A stretch of DNA of 45,572 nucleotides, taken from contig JBJEDT010000009.1 of NCBI GenBank assembly GCA_051872335.1, positions 1 to 45,572 of the forward strand. Reading direction: 5' to 3'. This DNA is from SUG2458 sp051872335. Its GTDB lineage: Bacteria > Bacillota_I > Bacilli_A > RFN20 > CAG-826. Both the position numbers and the translations under genes were made by a program. Below, one piece after another: positions 22,495 to 31,541 of this stretch (within the stretch, counting starts at the first letter, position 1; each line of letters opens with the position of its first letter). The notes beneath the pieces are model-generated. The model was given only the letters and a program-made list of their open reading frames with translations. It had not been told where the DNA came from and made no database searches.

Positions 22495-23106
22495 ATGAAA
22501 AATAAGATTAAAAAAATTTGGCAAATGTATGATTTATCTTCATATTTTTCAATTGTTGCATCATTCGCTGTAACATGTTTGCATTTTATTAAAATATTAA
22601 TTGAGTTTGATAAAATAATTCTTAGTTATTGTATTTTCTCATTTTTGGTTTGTATTTTTAAAATAATTCAATTATTGATTGAAAAAAATCTTTTAAAGTT
22701 AAACCCTTATATAACTGCATCATTTTTTATATTAATTTTGTTAGGACCTATGACAGCGTGTTTTACCTGGACAATACTAATTAAAGAATATGTATTTGAT
22801 TATTTTGCATATGTATATGGAGCATATGGTATTACCAAACTTATAATTGCTATAAGAACTCGAGTAAAATTAGAAAATAAGTGTGGAAGGAAAGATATTG
22901 TTTCTTTTTTAAATCTTATTGTTTCTTTCTATACCATTATGATGATGGAGTATCGAATAATTATGTTTTCTACTAGTGGTATAATGATAAAAAGTTCTAG
23001 AGCAATATTGTTAACTACTCAAGGTGCAATATTAATTTTCACAATTTTTGTTATGATTTCATTTTATAAAAAAAGAAAAGTGAATATATCAAAATCAATT
23101 TTATAA
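22495..23106 (+). CDS. Polytopic membrane protein of the ABC operon
   Basis: 203 aa with about six hydrophobic helices and short basic loops. It starts 2 nt after the permease stop, so it is translated from the same mRNA. I do not recognise the family. Its size and placement suggest an accessory membrane component of the exporter or an immunity-type protein. No catalytic motif is visible. Confidence 0.6.
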   Translation: MKNKIKKIWQMYDLSSYFSIVASFAVTCLHFIKILIEFDKIILSYCIFSFLVCIFKIIQLLIEKNLLKLNPYITASFFILILLGPMTACFTWTILIKEYVFDYFAYVYGAYGITKLIIAIRTRVKLENKCGRKDIVSFLNLIVSFYTIMMMEYRIIMFSTSGIMIKSSRAILLTTQGAILIFTIFVMISFYKKRKVNISKSIL

Positions 23107-23181
23107 TTAAAAAAATATTTAATTACTCAAAATAATTGTTAAAATATACCTATAATATTTTATAATATTCAAGAGGTGTAT

Positions 23182-24222
23182 ATGGTGAATATAAAAAAGA
23201 CTAATAATCTATATAATAATGCTAACTTTATTGTCACAGGTGCTACTGGTTATGTTGGTAATATGATTGTAAAAAAACTTTTATCTGACAATAAAAAAGT
23301 AGTTGGATTAATTAGAAATAAAGAAAAAGCTTCAAGAGTTTTTAAAAAGTGTGGACCTCAATATGTAATTGGAGATATTCGTGATGATAAAGTAATTGAA
23401 GAATTATTTAAAAATGCTGATGAAAATACAATAGTTATTCATACTGCTGCAGAAATCTCTATTGGTGAAGTAACAATAAAAGAATTATATGAAGTAAATG
23501 TCGAAGGAACAAGAAAAATTTGTGAAGCATGTTTAAAACATAATATTAAAAAGCTATTACATATTTCTTCTAGTGAAGCTATACCTCATGGATTAAAATT
23601 ACTACCTGATTTAAGTAATTATGTTCCTAATCCTAAAAAGGTTAGAAAGGGTTATAATAGATCAAAATCTTTAGCTGATGAAGTAGTATTAGATTATGTT
23701 CATAATAAAAAATTAGATGCATCTATTTTAATTATCGCTGGTGTTCTAGGTCCAGGTGATCATTCAATTTCTCATATGAGTCAAGTTATGATTGATTATG
23801 TTGAAGGTCGTTTACCTGTTTCAATTGCTGGAGGATATAATGATTTTGATATTCGTGATATTACAGATGTTTTAGAAAATATCGTTAATAATTCAAAAAG
23901 TGGTGAAGCTTATTTATTTGCCAATAGACCTGATTCAATAAATGAAGTATTAGGTTATGTAAAAGAAAAAATGAATTGTAAAAAAATTGGAACCTTTCCA
24001 ATTTGGGCAGCATATATGTGCCTTCCATTTTTATGGTTATTTAGTAAGATTACAGCTAAAAGACCTCTATATACATTAAGTGCACTTGAATCTTTAACAG
24101 CTGATGTTGATTACAATTTGGAAAAAGTTAAGAATGAGTTTGGCTATTTTCCACGTGACTTAAAAACCACAGTAAATGATCATATTGATTTCTTAATAGA
24201 AAATGGGTATTTAAAAAGATGA
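23182..24222 (+). CDS. NAD-dependent epimerase/dehydratase (extended SDR)
   Basis: 346 aa. The Rossmann motif VTGATGYVGNMIVKKL is near residues 15-30, GDIRDD binds the cofactor, HTAAEIS follows, and the catalytic region shows HISSSEAIP with YNRSKSLADEV (YxxxK replaced by YNRSK, with Lys three positions after Tyr plus one). The C-terminal half contains a hydrophobic patch (WAAYMCLPFLWLFSK). ATG 23182 behind AGAGGTG is preferred over GTG 23176. Its stop overlaps the start of the ferredoxin gene (ATGA), so both likely act in one redox pathway. Substrate unknown. Confidence 0.8.
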   Translation: MVNIKKTNNLYNNANFIVTGATGYVGNMIVKKLLSDNKKVVGLIRNKEKASRVFKKCGPQYVIGDIRDDKVIEELFKNADENTIVIHTAAEISIGEVTIKELYEVNVEGTRKICEACLKHNIKKLLHISSSEAIPHGLKLLPDLSNYVPNPKKVRKGYNRSKSLADEVVLDYVHNKKLDASILIIAGVLGPGDHSISHMSQVMIDYVEGRLPVSIAGGYNDFDIRDITDVLENIVNNSKSGEAYLFANRPDSINEVLGYVKEKMNCKKIGTFPIWAAYMCLPFLWLFSKITAKRPLYTLSALESLTADVDYNLEKVKNEFGYFPRDLKTTVNDHIDFLIENGYLKR

Positions 24223-25106
24223 GATATTTATTGATTTATTATACGGGAACACATAACACCCGTTACTTAGTAAATAAGTTAAAAGAAAAATTGGAACAAG
24301 ATAGTAATGAAGTTAATACTTTAGAAATTAAATGTGATACTAAACCTATTGATACTAATGGTTATGATTATATTGGTTTTTCTTATCCAATATATGGATT
24401 CAATGCACCAATGCCATTTAACAAATATTTAAGAAAATTAGAATTTACAAAAGGACAAAAATATTTTATTTTCAAAAATAGTGGTGAAGTTTGGAAGATG
24501 AATAATACATCTTCTAGAGTTCCAAAACGTATTATGAGACATAAAAAATGTATTTTTAAAGGTGAATACCATTTTGTTATGCCATATAATATTCATTTTC
24601 GTTTTCCTAATGAATTTATAAAAGAAGCTTTAGATCATAATACAAAATTGATGGAAATTATGTTATATAATTTGGACAATAATATTATTTCTTATCCTAA
24701 AACAAATATTTTTTATCAGATTGCTAGTTTCTTTGTTTCAATACAAAAAATTGGAGGTAATGTTAATTCATATTTTTATAAAGTAGATAACAATAAATGT
24801 ACTCGGTGTGGATTATGCATTAAGAATTGTCCTCATCATAATGTGCATTTAAAAAAGGATAAAATCAAATTTTCTCATCACTGTGATATGTGTATGGCTT
24901 GTTCATTCTTTTGTCCTCAAGATGCTATTAAAATTGGTTTCTTAGAAGGATGGCATGTAAATGGAACTTATCCATTAAAAGAAATAGAAGAAGGTCAAAG
25001 TAATAAAGAACCATATATTACAAAAGATACAAAAGGTTTTTATGAATGCTTCTATAAATATTTTAAAGACATTGATGAGGCATATAGTAAACTCATTGAA
25101 AAATAA
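24219..25106 (+). CDS. EFR1-family flavodoxin/ferredoxin
   Basis: 295 aa. The N-terminal flavodoxin-like domain begins LIYYTGTHNTRYLVNKL (FMN phosphate loop variant) and has GFSYPIYGFNAPMP. The C-terminal domain binds two [4Fe-4S] clusters: CTRCGLCIKNCP and CDMCMACSFFCP, near residues 195-235. It is an electron-transfer protein of anaerobes, start overlapping the SDR stop by 4 bases. The electron acceptor is unknown, possibly the SDR partner. Confidence 0.9.
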   Translation: MRYLLIYYTGTHNTRYLVNKLKEKLEQDSNEVNTLEIKCDTKPIDTNGYDYIGFSYPIYGFNAPMPFNKYLRKLEFTKGQKYFIFKNSGEVWKMNNTSSRVPKRIMRHKKCIFKGEYHFVMPYNIHFRFPNEFIKEALDHNTKLMEIMLYNLDNNIISYPKTNIFYQIASFFVSIQKIGGNVNSYFYKVDNNKCTRCGLCIKNCPHHNVHLKKDKIKFSHHCDMCMACSFFCPQDAIKIGFLEGWHVNGTYPLKEIEEGQSNKEPYITKDTKGFYECFYKYFKDIDEAYSKLIEK

Positions 25107-25157
25107 AAAACTTGGTACGTTAGTTACTTTTAGTATAGTAACTAAGTACCAAGTTTT
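25107..25157 (+). terminator. Bidirectional terminator with long stem
   Basis: AAAACTTGGTAC-TTAGTTAC pairs with GTAACTAA-GTACCAAGTTTT, about 20 bp with one bulged G. It lies between convergent genes and has A and T runs on both sides. Confidence 0.85.
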
Positions 25158-25163
25158 AATTTA

Positions 25164-25868
25164 TTATATTTCTTTTTTCTTTTTATTTATAAGATAACGT
25201 ACTAAATACATTATGCCTAAAGAAGCACAATATATTAGACCAGCCAGTGGAGCTAGTACATACCAATAAAGTGGTGTACCACTTAAAATAGGTTCACTTA
25301 TATACATAGCGTATTTCATATCACAGACTTGAGCTAAGAATAAAGCATATGTCATGTAGCAACAAAATCCTAATACTAATGCGTACCATTTTTTAATTGT
25401 TACTTTCATATATCCAGTACAAATTATAACAAGGAATAAAATAACCATTAAACTATGATAAACAAGAGCAGTTATATTTTTAAAGCCAAATATCGTTGGT
25501 TCTTGAACAAGAAAATCTGGGTAAAAAATAGTAAGTGCCCCACCTAGAATACCTAAATAAGCAACACAATGTAATGCGATGTTATCTTTTTTACCAAGTA
25601 AAACAGCAAGTGCAAATGTGTAACCTGTTAAAGAACAGAAACTATTTGGAATAAAATAAATTGGTTGAATCTTTTCTTCACTTAATGTAAGAACCATTGC
25701 TAATCTACTTAAAAAAGCAAATAATAACAAAACACCAGCAATTATTTTAATAGTTAAGAATCTTTGCTTTTCATTAAATTTCTTTATAACAAAATATAGT
25801 AAAATACCTGTAACTATAAAAACAAAAACTAAAAATAAAATATGACCTAATCCGTAAGGTTGTGCCAT
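25164..25868 (-). CDS. YwaF/TIGR02206-like integral membrane protein
   Basis: 234 aa with six to seven hydrophobic helices. Landmarks are FIPNSFCSLTGYTFALAVL, YLGILGGALTIFYPD and YHSLMVILFLV, which correspond to the CxL, GxxGxxxxxxxPD and H-containing helices of the YwaF/TMEM164 family. Function is unknown in bacteria; relatives are proposed acyltransferases. The RBS is AAGGAGGTTTT. A basic C terminus (KKKKEI) is typical of a cytoplasmic tail. Confidence 0.6.
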   Translation of the reverse strand: MAQPYGLGHILFLVFVFIVTGILLYFVIKKFNEKQRFLTIKIIAGVLLLFAFLSRLAMVLTLSEEKIQPIYFIPNSFCSLTGYTFALAVLLGKKDNIALHCVAYLGILGGALTIFYPDFLVQEPTIFGFKNITALVYHSLMVILFLVIICTGYMKVTIKKWYALVLGFCCYMTYALFLAQVCDMKYAMYISEPILSGTPLYWYVLAPLAGLIYCASLGIMYLVRYLINKKKKEI

Positions 25869-26000
25869 AATAAAACCTCCTTTTAAAATATTTATTATAT
25901 TTTATATCAATTATTTACTAAATGTAAATGTTGTTTTTATAATACTACTTATTATTAAGGTTATATAAATTATGGTATAATTTTTATAGGAGAAAGTTTC

Positions 26001-26843
26001 ATGAGAAAAAATTTATTTGGAATACAAAAGAAAACAAATATTATTGATGGTGTTGATTTTATTATTAGAGAAGCAGGAAAAGATTCTCAAGATAAAATAG
26101 AGAAAGCTCGTGATAACGTGAATGATATTGGAAGTAATGCAGAAGCTTCAAGTATTAATAAAGCATTATATGTTATATTTATACTTATCGGTTTGTCTAA
26201 CATAATATATTTCTTTAATTTATTAGAAAATAAAGAAACTGAAACTAATCCATATATTAAATTTATATATTTAGGTGTTAGTATTATTGCATTTGGACTT
26301 TGTTTTTTAATTGATTTACTAACGAAAAAAAGAGCCAAAAAAATTTTAGATAGTGAGCAGTTTAATAAAAGCGTTGAATATTATAATAAACAAATTGATG
26401 AGATTAAAAATGAATTAAGTATTCCTCTTAATGCTAATGATGTTGATGTATTTAGCGAATTATATGTTGAAAAGAATGGTAAAAGAAAAATGAGATTAGC
26501 GTTTGGGTCGTATGCTATTGTTAAGCTTGTATTATTTATTGATGACAATAAATTATGTTTATCTGATTGTTATAGTATTTATGCTATTCCGTTATCAAGT
26601 ATTAAAAGCATTGATAAGATTAATAAACATGTAAGTTTTATTGGTTGGACTAAAGAAGTGCCTTTTAATGATGAATCTTTAAAGGAATATCATATAAAAC
26701 AAAATGGATATGGAATCTATTATATTAAAACTTATTATTCAATTAAGATTGATGACGAATTAGGAGAATTTGAAATACTTGTTCCAAATTATGAAATTAA
26801 CAATTTTTTAAAATATATTAATATAGCTATTAGTGAAAATTAA
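26001..26843 (+). CDS. Hypothetical protein with two membrane helices and a C-terminal beta-rich domain
   Basis: 280 aa. Residues 1-50 are charged and helical. Two membrane helices lie at about 54-72 and 83-102. A coiled, lysine-rich linker follows, then a beta-rich domain from about residue 145 (RLAFGSYAIVKLVLFIDDNK, IYAIPLSSIKSIDKI) that resembles PH-like domains. RBS GGAG. I do not recognise the family. A role in membrane sensing is only a guess. Confidence 0.5.
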   Translation: MRKNLFGIQKKTNIIDGVDFIIREAGKDSQDKIEKARDNVNDIGSNAEASSINKALYVIFILIGLSNIIYFFNLLENKETETNPYIKFIYLGVSIIAFGLCFLIDLLTKKRAKKILDSEQFNKSVEYYNKQIDEIKNELSIPLNANDVDVFSELYVEKNGKRKMRLAFGSYAIVKLVLFIDDNKLCLSDCYSIYAIPLSSIKSIDKINKHVSFIGWTKEVPFNDESLKEYHIKQNGYGIYYIKTYYSIKIDDELGEFEILVPNYEINNFLKYINIAISEN

Positions 26844-26861
26844 AATTAATAAAAATTTTTC

Positions 26862-26890
26862 TTTACAAACTATTTAAATTTTTATATTAT
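26862..26890 (+). promoter_or_regulatory. Strong promoter in a convergent intergenic region
   Basis: TTTACA (26862-26867), exactly 17 nt and TATTAT (26885-26890), predicting a start near 26897. No plus-strand protein gene follows, so it should drive a small RNA. Confidence 0.6.
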
Positions 26891-26896
26891 ATTTTT

Positions 26897-27033
26897 ACGC
26901 AAGTTTTCAATGTTGGTATTACAGACTTGCGAATTGCATTTATTATCCGATTTTCTACTACACACTTATTTCTAAATGTAATTAATACCAATAACTTTAT
27001 TTTTAAACTCGGTAATACCGAGTTTTATTTTTT
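26897..27033 (+). ncRNA. Candidate small RNA, about 135 nt
   Basis: From the promoter the transcript begins ACGCAAGT, which pairs with ACTTGCG (26925-26931). It ends at a perfect terminator (AAACTCGGT/ACCGAGTTT plus TATTTTTTT, 27005-27033). GGTATTAC (26915-26922) is complementary both to TAATACC near 26983-26989 and to GTAATACC (27012-27019) in the terminator, which would allow alternative folds. There is no RBS-led ORF. It overlaps the 3' end of the LysM-GH18 gene by a few bases. Family unknown; it could be a trans-acting or decoy RNA. Confidence 0.45.
27005..27033 (+). terminator. Rho-independent terminator
   Basis: AAACTCGGT/ACCGAGTTT form a 9-bp stem with loop AAT and a T-rich tail on the plus strand only. 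Confidence 0.85.
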
Positions 27034-28290
27034 TAAAGAAATCATTTCATTAAATGTATTCCACATTTGAATAAATGGATTAGATAGAACCCAAAGACTA
27101 ATTCCGGCTAGATTATATTCTTTTGCAAGTTCTACTTTATAATAAAAACTTCGTACATCTTCAAAGTGAACTTCATGTTCCTTCTGTTCTTTATAATATA
27201 TAAAATATGGAGTTTTTGATTCTTTGTTAAAAAGAATTGAGGATTTTACTTTTCTAGCTCTTTCTACTGCTTGATCAATAGGAAATGCTTGAGCTGCTTG
27301 ACCTTTTTTAAATGGATTTGTAAAGTCGTAACCATATGTTGGAATACCCATTAAAATCTTTGAATTTGGAATTTGAGTTACAGCAAAAATCAAAACTTCT
27401 TTTATATTTTTAATAGGAGCTACTGGCATTGCTGGGCCAAATGTATAACCCCACTCGTAAGTCATTAAGATAACAAAGTCTGCTTGTTCACCTAATTCTT
27501 TATAATTATGTCCTTCATATAATGTTCCTTTTTCATCAATTCTAGTTTTAGGAGCGACACAAATAGTAAGTAAATATTTATTTTGTAATTTTTCTTTGAG
27601 TTCTTTTACTAAAGATACTAGATCGTTAGCATTTTCTTTTTTTATATATTCAAAGTCAATATTTACACCATCATAGTTTGAATTATTAAGTTTATCTAAT
27701 ATGTTATTACATAAATTTGTTCTTAGTTTTGAATTGGATAGAACAATTGAAGCATTTTGAGTAGAAAAGCCACCATTTTCTTTGGTATTACTTACAGAAA
27801 AAAACTTTTTAACATTTCTATCTTTAATATTATTTAAAAATGGTTTTTCATTTATTTTATTTAAGGAACCATCTTGCTGTAGTGAATAAGAAAATAAAGT
27901 GATGAAAGAATAATTTTGTTCTTTTAAAGTGTAATCTTCTTTTGAAGAAAAGGGGTAACAAAACCCATTAATGTACATCGATGTTTTTGTAATAGGTGAA
28001 TTAATTATTAATGTCTGTCCTATTTTTAAACTATAAGGTGGTTTTAATGATGGATTATCTTTTAATAATTGATTAATTTGCAATCCATATTTACTTGCAA
28101 TGGTATGAATTGTTTCATTACTTTTTACCGTATGATTTAACTTGTCTTTGTTTATCAATAGAGCTTGACCTACTACAAGGCCTTCGCTTTCTTTTATTCC
28201 ATTAGTCAAACATAATTCGCTAATTGTTGTATTATAATTTTTTGCAATTTTTCCTAAATTATCATTTGGTTTAACAACATAAATAAACAT
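27025..28290 (-). CDS. LysM-GH18 peptidoglycan hydrolase, SleL/YaaH-like
   Basis: 421 aa. Two LysM domains (about residues 2-47 and 52-97; YVVKPNDNLGKIAKNYN and HTVKSNETIHTIASKYG) bind glycan. A glycoside hydrolase 18 domain follows with the catalytic signature DGVNIDFEYI near 217 (Glu is the acid), VILMTYEWG and GISLWVLSNPF. No signal peptide is visible, as in spore enzymes YaaH/SleL, which are N-acetylglucosaminidases of spore cortex; the same architecture occurs in non-sporulating Firmicutes. The RBS is AGAGGA. It is divergent from tdk. Confidence 0.88.
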   Translation of the reverse strand: MFIYVVKPNDNLGKIAKNYNTTISELCLTNGIKESEGLVVGQALLINKDKLNHTVKSNETIHTIASKYGLQINQLLKDNPSLKPPYSLKIGQTLIINSPITKTSMYINGFCYPFSSKEDYTLKEQNYSFITLFSYSLQQDGSLNKINEKPFLNNIKDRNVKKFFSVSNTKENGGFSTQNASIVLSNSKLRTNLCNNILDKLNNSNYDGVNIDFEYIKKENANDLVSLVKELKEKLQNKYLLTICVAPKTRIDEKGTLYEGHNYKELGEQADFVILMTYEWGYTFGPAMPVAPIKNIKEVLIFAVTQIPNSKILMGIPTYGYDFTNPFKKGQAAQAFPIDQAVERARKVKSSILFNKESKTPYFIYYKEQKEHEVHFEDVRSFYYKVELAKEYNLAGISLWVLSNPFIQMWNTFNEMISLKK

Positions 28291-28386
28291 TTGTGGTCCT
28301 CTTATAAAATATATGTAAAAAAGTTTAATTTAATCTATACTAAAATTAATTCATTAATTAGAATAGTAGAAAAGGGGATAATTTTT

Positions 28387-28992
28387 ATGGGTGAAAATAG
28401 AGGAACTATTGAAGTAATTTGCGGACCAATGTTTGCTGGGAAAAGCGAAGAATTAATTAGAAGAATCAAAAGATTACAATATGCTAAGAAAAATGTCATT
28501 GTTTTCAAACCAAAAATTGATAATAGATATTCCGAAGATGAAATTTGTTCTCATGCTATGAGAAAAGCTAAATCTGTAAATATTGAAAAATCAAGCGATA
28601 TTTTAAAATATATTAAAGATGATACTAATGCAATTGTTGTTGACGAAGTACAATTTTTAGATGATGAAATAATTTCTATTGCTAATAAACTTGCTGATAA
28701 TGGTATTAGAGTTATTTTAGGTGGACTTGACATGGATTTTAGAGGTGAACCTTTTGAATTAATGGGAAAATTACTATGTATTGCTGAAGAAGTAACTAAA
28801 CTAACTGCAATTTGCGTACAATGTGGAAATCCTGCTACAAGAACTCAAAGAATTATCAAAGGAGAGCCTGCTTCTTACGATGATCCAATTATTTTAGTTG
28901 GAGCAACTGAGTCATATGAGCCTCGTTGTAGGCACTGTCACGTAGTCAAAAATAAAGAAAAGTCAATAGTAAAAAACAAAGAAAATTACTAA
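28387..28992 (+). CDS. tdk: Thymidine kinase
   Basis: Type II thymidine kinase of 201 aa, which phosphorylates thymidine in salvage. The P-loop GPMFAGKSEE is near residues 14-23, VVDEVQFLDD is the Walker B region, and GLDMDFRGEPF is the lid. A zinc ribbon CVQCGNPATRTQR...CRHCH closes the protein. ATG 28387 follows AAAAGGGGATAA. The in-frame upstream extension to 28291 lacks an RBS and would add about 32 unrelated residues. Confidence 0.95.
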   Translation: MGENRGTIEVICGPMFAGKSEELIRRIKRLQYAKKNVIVFKPKIDNRYSEDEICSHAMRKAKSVNIEKSSDILKYIKDDTNAIVVDEVQFLDDEIISIANKLADNGIRVILGGLDMDFRGEPFELMGKLLCIAEEVTKLTAICVQCGNPATRTQRIIKGEPASYDDPIILVGATESYEPRCRHCHVVKNKEKSIVKNKENY

Positions 28993-29058
28993 ATTTCTAC
29001 TAATGTAAATTCTTATCATTTTGGAAAAAATTTTCTTAAGAAATTTATAAAAAAGCAC

Positions 29059-29087
29059 TTGAAATATATCCTTATTAATGTTTAAAT
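29059..29087 (+). promoter_or_regulatory. Promoter of the nrdDG leader
   Basis: TTGAAA (29059-29064), 17 nt and TTAAAT (29082-29087). Transcription would start at about 29093, exactly where the closed leader structure begins. Confidence 0.5.
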
Positions 29088-29092
29088 ATGAA

Positions 29093-29208
29093 CTTGTCAA
29101 GGCTAGTTGTCCGATCATTGTGGATGATTAAAAAAGAGAAAAATATGGGGTGTACCTATAGTTTTTTTGTCACCTTTTTTCCAAAACTAGTCGGCTGACA
29201 AGCTTTTT
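29093..29208 (+). promoter_or_regulatory. Closed multi-stem leader RNA upstream of nrdD, candidate riboswitch
   Basis: CTTGTCA (29093-29099) pairs with TGACAAG (29196-29202). Just inside, CTAGTT (29103-29108) pairs with AACTAG (29185-29190). The enclosed 76 nt contain GATCAT-TGTGG-ATGATT and a GGGGTGTACC...GTCACC region. CTTTTT follows the closing stem, and the GGGGG ribosome binding site lies 1 nt beyond it. Closure could thus act as terminator or mask the start. No purine, 2'-dG, cobalamin or T-box core is visible, and no NrdR box is seen. Function as a regulatory RNA is inference. Confidence 0.5.
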
Positions 29209-29222
29209 GGGGGTATATGTGT

Positions 29223-31541
29223 ATGAAAAAAATAACGAAGCGTGATGGTCGTGTTGTTCCTTTTGATGAGCGCAAAATCTATATTGCGATTGCTCAAGCC
29301 TTTGAATCTTGTGGAAAGCACAATAATGTTCGTGTTGAAGAATTAACAGACAAAGTAGTTGAACAATTAAACGATATTTTTAAGCGTAAAGTACCAGGTG
29401 TTGAGCAAATTCAAGATGTTGTTGAAAATGTTTTGATTTCAGAAAACGAAAATGAAGTAGCAAAGAGTTATATTCTATATAGAGCAAATAGAACTAAAAA
29501 AAGAGAAGCAAATACTGCTTTAATGAAAGTGTTAGAAGATATTACTTTTCAACCTGCTGCTGATAATAATGTTAAAAGAGAAAATGCTAACATTGACGGT
29601 GATACAGCTATGGGAACTATGCTCAAGTATGGTTCTGAATCAGCTAAAGAATTTTATAGAACTCACGTTTTAGAACCTCGTTTTGCAGAAGCACATAAAA
29701 ATGGTGACATACACATTCATGATTTAGATTTTTATACATTAACAATGACATGTTGTCAAATTGATTTGATTAAGTTATTTAAAGGTGGATTTTCAACTGG
29801 TAATGGATACTTAAGAGAACCAAATAGTATTCGTTCATATGCATCACTTTGTGCGATAGCTATTCAAGCTAATCAAAACGATCAACATGGTGGTCAATCT
29901 ATTCCTAACTTTGATTATGCAATGGGATTAGGAGTTAGAAAAACTTATACAAAGATTTTAAAAACAAATCTTTCTAAAATTTTTGGTTTATTTGATGATA
30001 AATTCACATTAGATTTTGCAAAGGCATTAGTTTCAAATGTTGAGGAAAATCATGAATGTAGAATGAAAAATAGTGATTTTGAAAATGTTTTAAAAGAAGA
30101 AATTTCAAGAGTATATGATGGAGATAATTTAGATTCATTATTTGAAAAAGTATTATCTTATTCTTTAAAAGAAACACGTGAAGAAACTCTTCAAGCTATG
30201 GAAGCATTAGTTCATAATTTAAATACAATGCATTCACGTGCTGGCGCTCAAGTACCATTTTCATCATTAAATTATGGTACTGATACATCTGAAGAAGGAA
30301 GAATGGCAATTGATTGTTTATTAGATGCAACAATGCGTGGTTTAGGAAAAGGCGAAACACCTATTTTTCCAATTCAAATTTTCAAAGTTAAATCAGGTAT
30401 AAATTATAATCCTGGTGAACCAAATTATGATTTATATAAGAAAGCAATTAAATGTAGTGGATTACGTTTGTTTCCAAACTTTTCATTTATTGATGCACCT
30501 ATGAATATTCCTTTCTATAAAGAAGGAGATTACAATACAGAAGTTGCTTATATGGGTTGTAGAACTCGTGTAATGTCAAATGTCGATAAAGAGCATGAAC
30601 AAGTATGTGGACGTGGTAATTTATCTTTTACTTCTATTAATTTGCCAAGATTAGGTATTGAAGCAAAAGGTAATTTAGAAGTGTTTTTCAAATCTCTAGA
30701 TACAATGATGGATTTAGTAAAGGATCAATTACTTGAAAGATATAATATACAATATCATAAAAAAGTTTATAATTTCCCATTTTTATATGGTCAACATATA
30801 TGGCTTGGAAGTGATGATTTAAAAGAAGATGATGAAGTAGGACCAACATTAATACATGGTACCTTAACTGTTGGTTTTATTGGATTAGCTGAATGTTTAA
30901 AAGCTCTTATTGGTAAACATCATGGTGAATCTCAAGAAGCTCAAGAATTAGGTTTGAAAATCATTAGAAGAATGAGAGAAAAAACAGACGAATATACAAA
31001 ACAATATAATCTAAATTTCTCATTAATTGCTACACCAGCTGAAGGATTATCAGGTCGTTTTACAAAAATTGATCAAAAAAAATATGGTATTATTCCTGGA
31101 ATTACAGATAAAGAATTTTATACTAATTCATTCCATATACCTGTTTATTATAAAATTGGTATCTATGATAAAATTCATCTTGAAGCGCCATATAATTATT
31201 TAACTAATGGTGGTCATATAACTTATGTTGAAGTTGATGGAGATATTGCAAAGAATGAAGAAGCTTTTGAAAAAATTGTTCGTTGTATGCACGATGAAGG
31301 TATCGGTTATGGTTCAGTAAATCACCCTGTTGATAGAGATCCAGTTTGTGGATATAACGGTATTATTGATAATGTATGTCCGGGATGTGGACGTCATGAA
31401 GATGATATTAAGTTTGAAAGAATTCGTCGTATTACTGGATATTTAGTAGGAACTTTAGATCGTTTCAATGATGGTAAACGTGCAGAAGTTGAATCGAGAG
31501 TTAAGCATTTAGAAAAAGTAAATTTGGAGGATTTGAAATAA
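29223..31541 (+). CDS. nrdD: Anaerobic ribonucleoside-triphosphate reductase
   Basis: A class III glycyl-radical enzyme that makes deoxynucleotides without oxygen. 772 aa. The N-terminal ATP cone (KRDGRVVPFDERKIYIAIAQ) binds the allosteric nucleotide. The catalytic barrel has HIHDLDFYTLTMTCCQ and CGRGNLSFTSINLPR. The C-terminal zinc site is CGYNGIIDNVCPGCG, and the glycyl radical loop is RRITGYLVGTLDRFN. ATG 29223 or ATG 29217 could start; the GGGGGT spacing favours 29223. Its stop overlaps the nrdG start by one base (TAATG). Confidence 0.97.
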   Translation: MKKITKRDGRVVPFDERKIYIAIAQAFESCGKHNNVRVEELTDKVVEQLNDIFKRKVPGVEQIQDVVENVLISENENEVAKSYILYRANRTKKREANTALMKVLEDITFQPAADNNVKRENANIDGDTAMGTMLKYGSESAKEFYRTHVLEPRFAEAHKNGDIHIHDLDFYTLTMTCCQIDLIKLFKGGFSTGNGYLREPNSIRSYASLCAIAIQANQNDQHGGQSIPNFDYAMGLGVRKTYTKILKTNLSKIFGLFDDKFTLDFAKALVSNVEENHECRMKNSDFENVLKEEISRVYDGDNLDSLFEKVLSYSLKETREETLQAMEALVHNLNTMHSRAGAQVPFSSLNYGTDTSEEGRMAIDCLLDATMRGLGKGETPIFPIQIFKVKSGINYNPGEPNYDLYKKAIKCSGLRLFPNFSFIDAPMNIPFYKEGDYNTEVAYMGCRTRVMSNVDKEHEQVCGRGNLSFTSINLPRLGIEAKGNLEVFFKSLDTMMDLVKDQLLERYNIQYHKKVYNFPFLYGQHIWLGSDDLKEDDEVGPTLIHGTLTVGFIGLAECLKALIGKHHGESQEAQELGLKIIRRMREKTDEYTKQYNLNFSLIATPAEGLSGRFTKIDQKKYGIIPGITDKEFYTNSFHIPVYYKIGIYDKIHLEAPYNYLTNGGHITYVEVDGDIAKNEEAFEKIVRCMHDEGIGYGSVNHPVDRDPVCGYNGIIDNVCPGCGRHEDDIKFERIRRITGYLVGTLDRFNDGKRAEVESRVKHLEKVNLEDLK

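Noticed and set aside
28291..28386. N-terminal extension of thymidine kinase
   Set aside because: No RBS at the upstream start, while AAAAGGGGATAA is correctly placed for ATG 28387; family members begin near there.
29093..29208. Purine or 2'-deoxyguanosine riboswitch upstream of nrdD
   Set aside because: 2'-dG riboswitches occur before nrd genes in Mesoplasma, but the three-way purine core (L2/L3 loops, CTAC/GTC-type junction) is not visible here.
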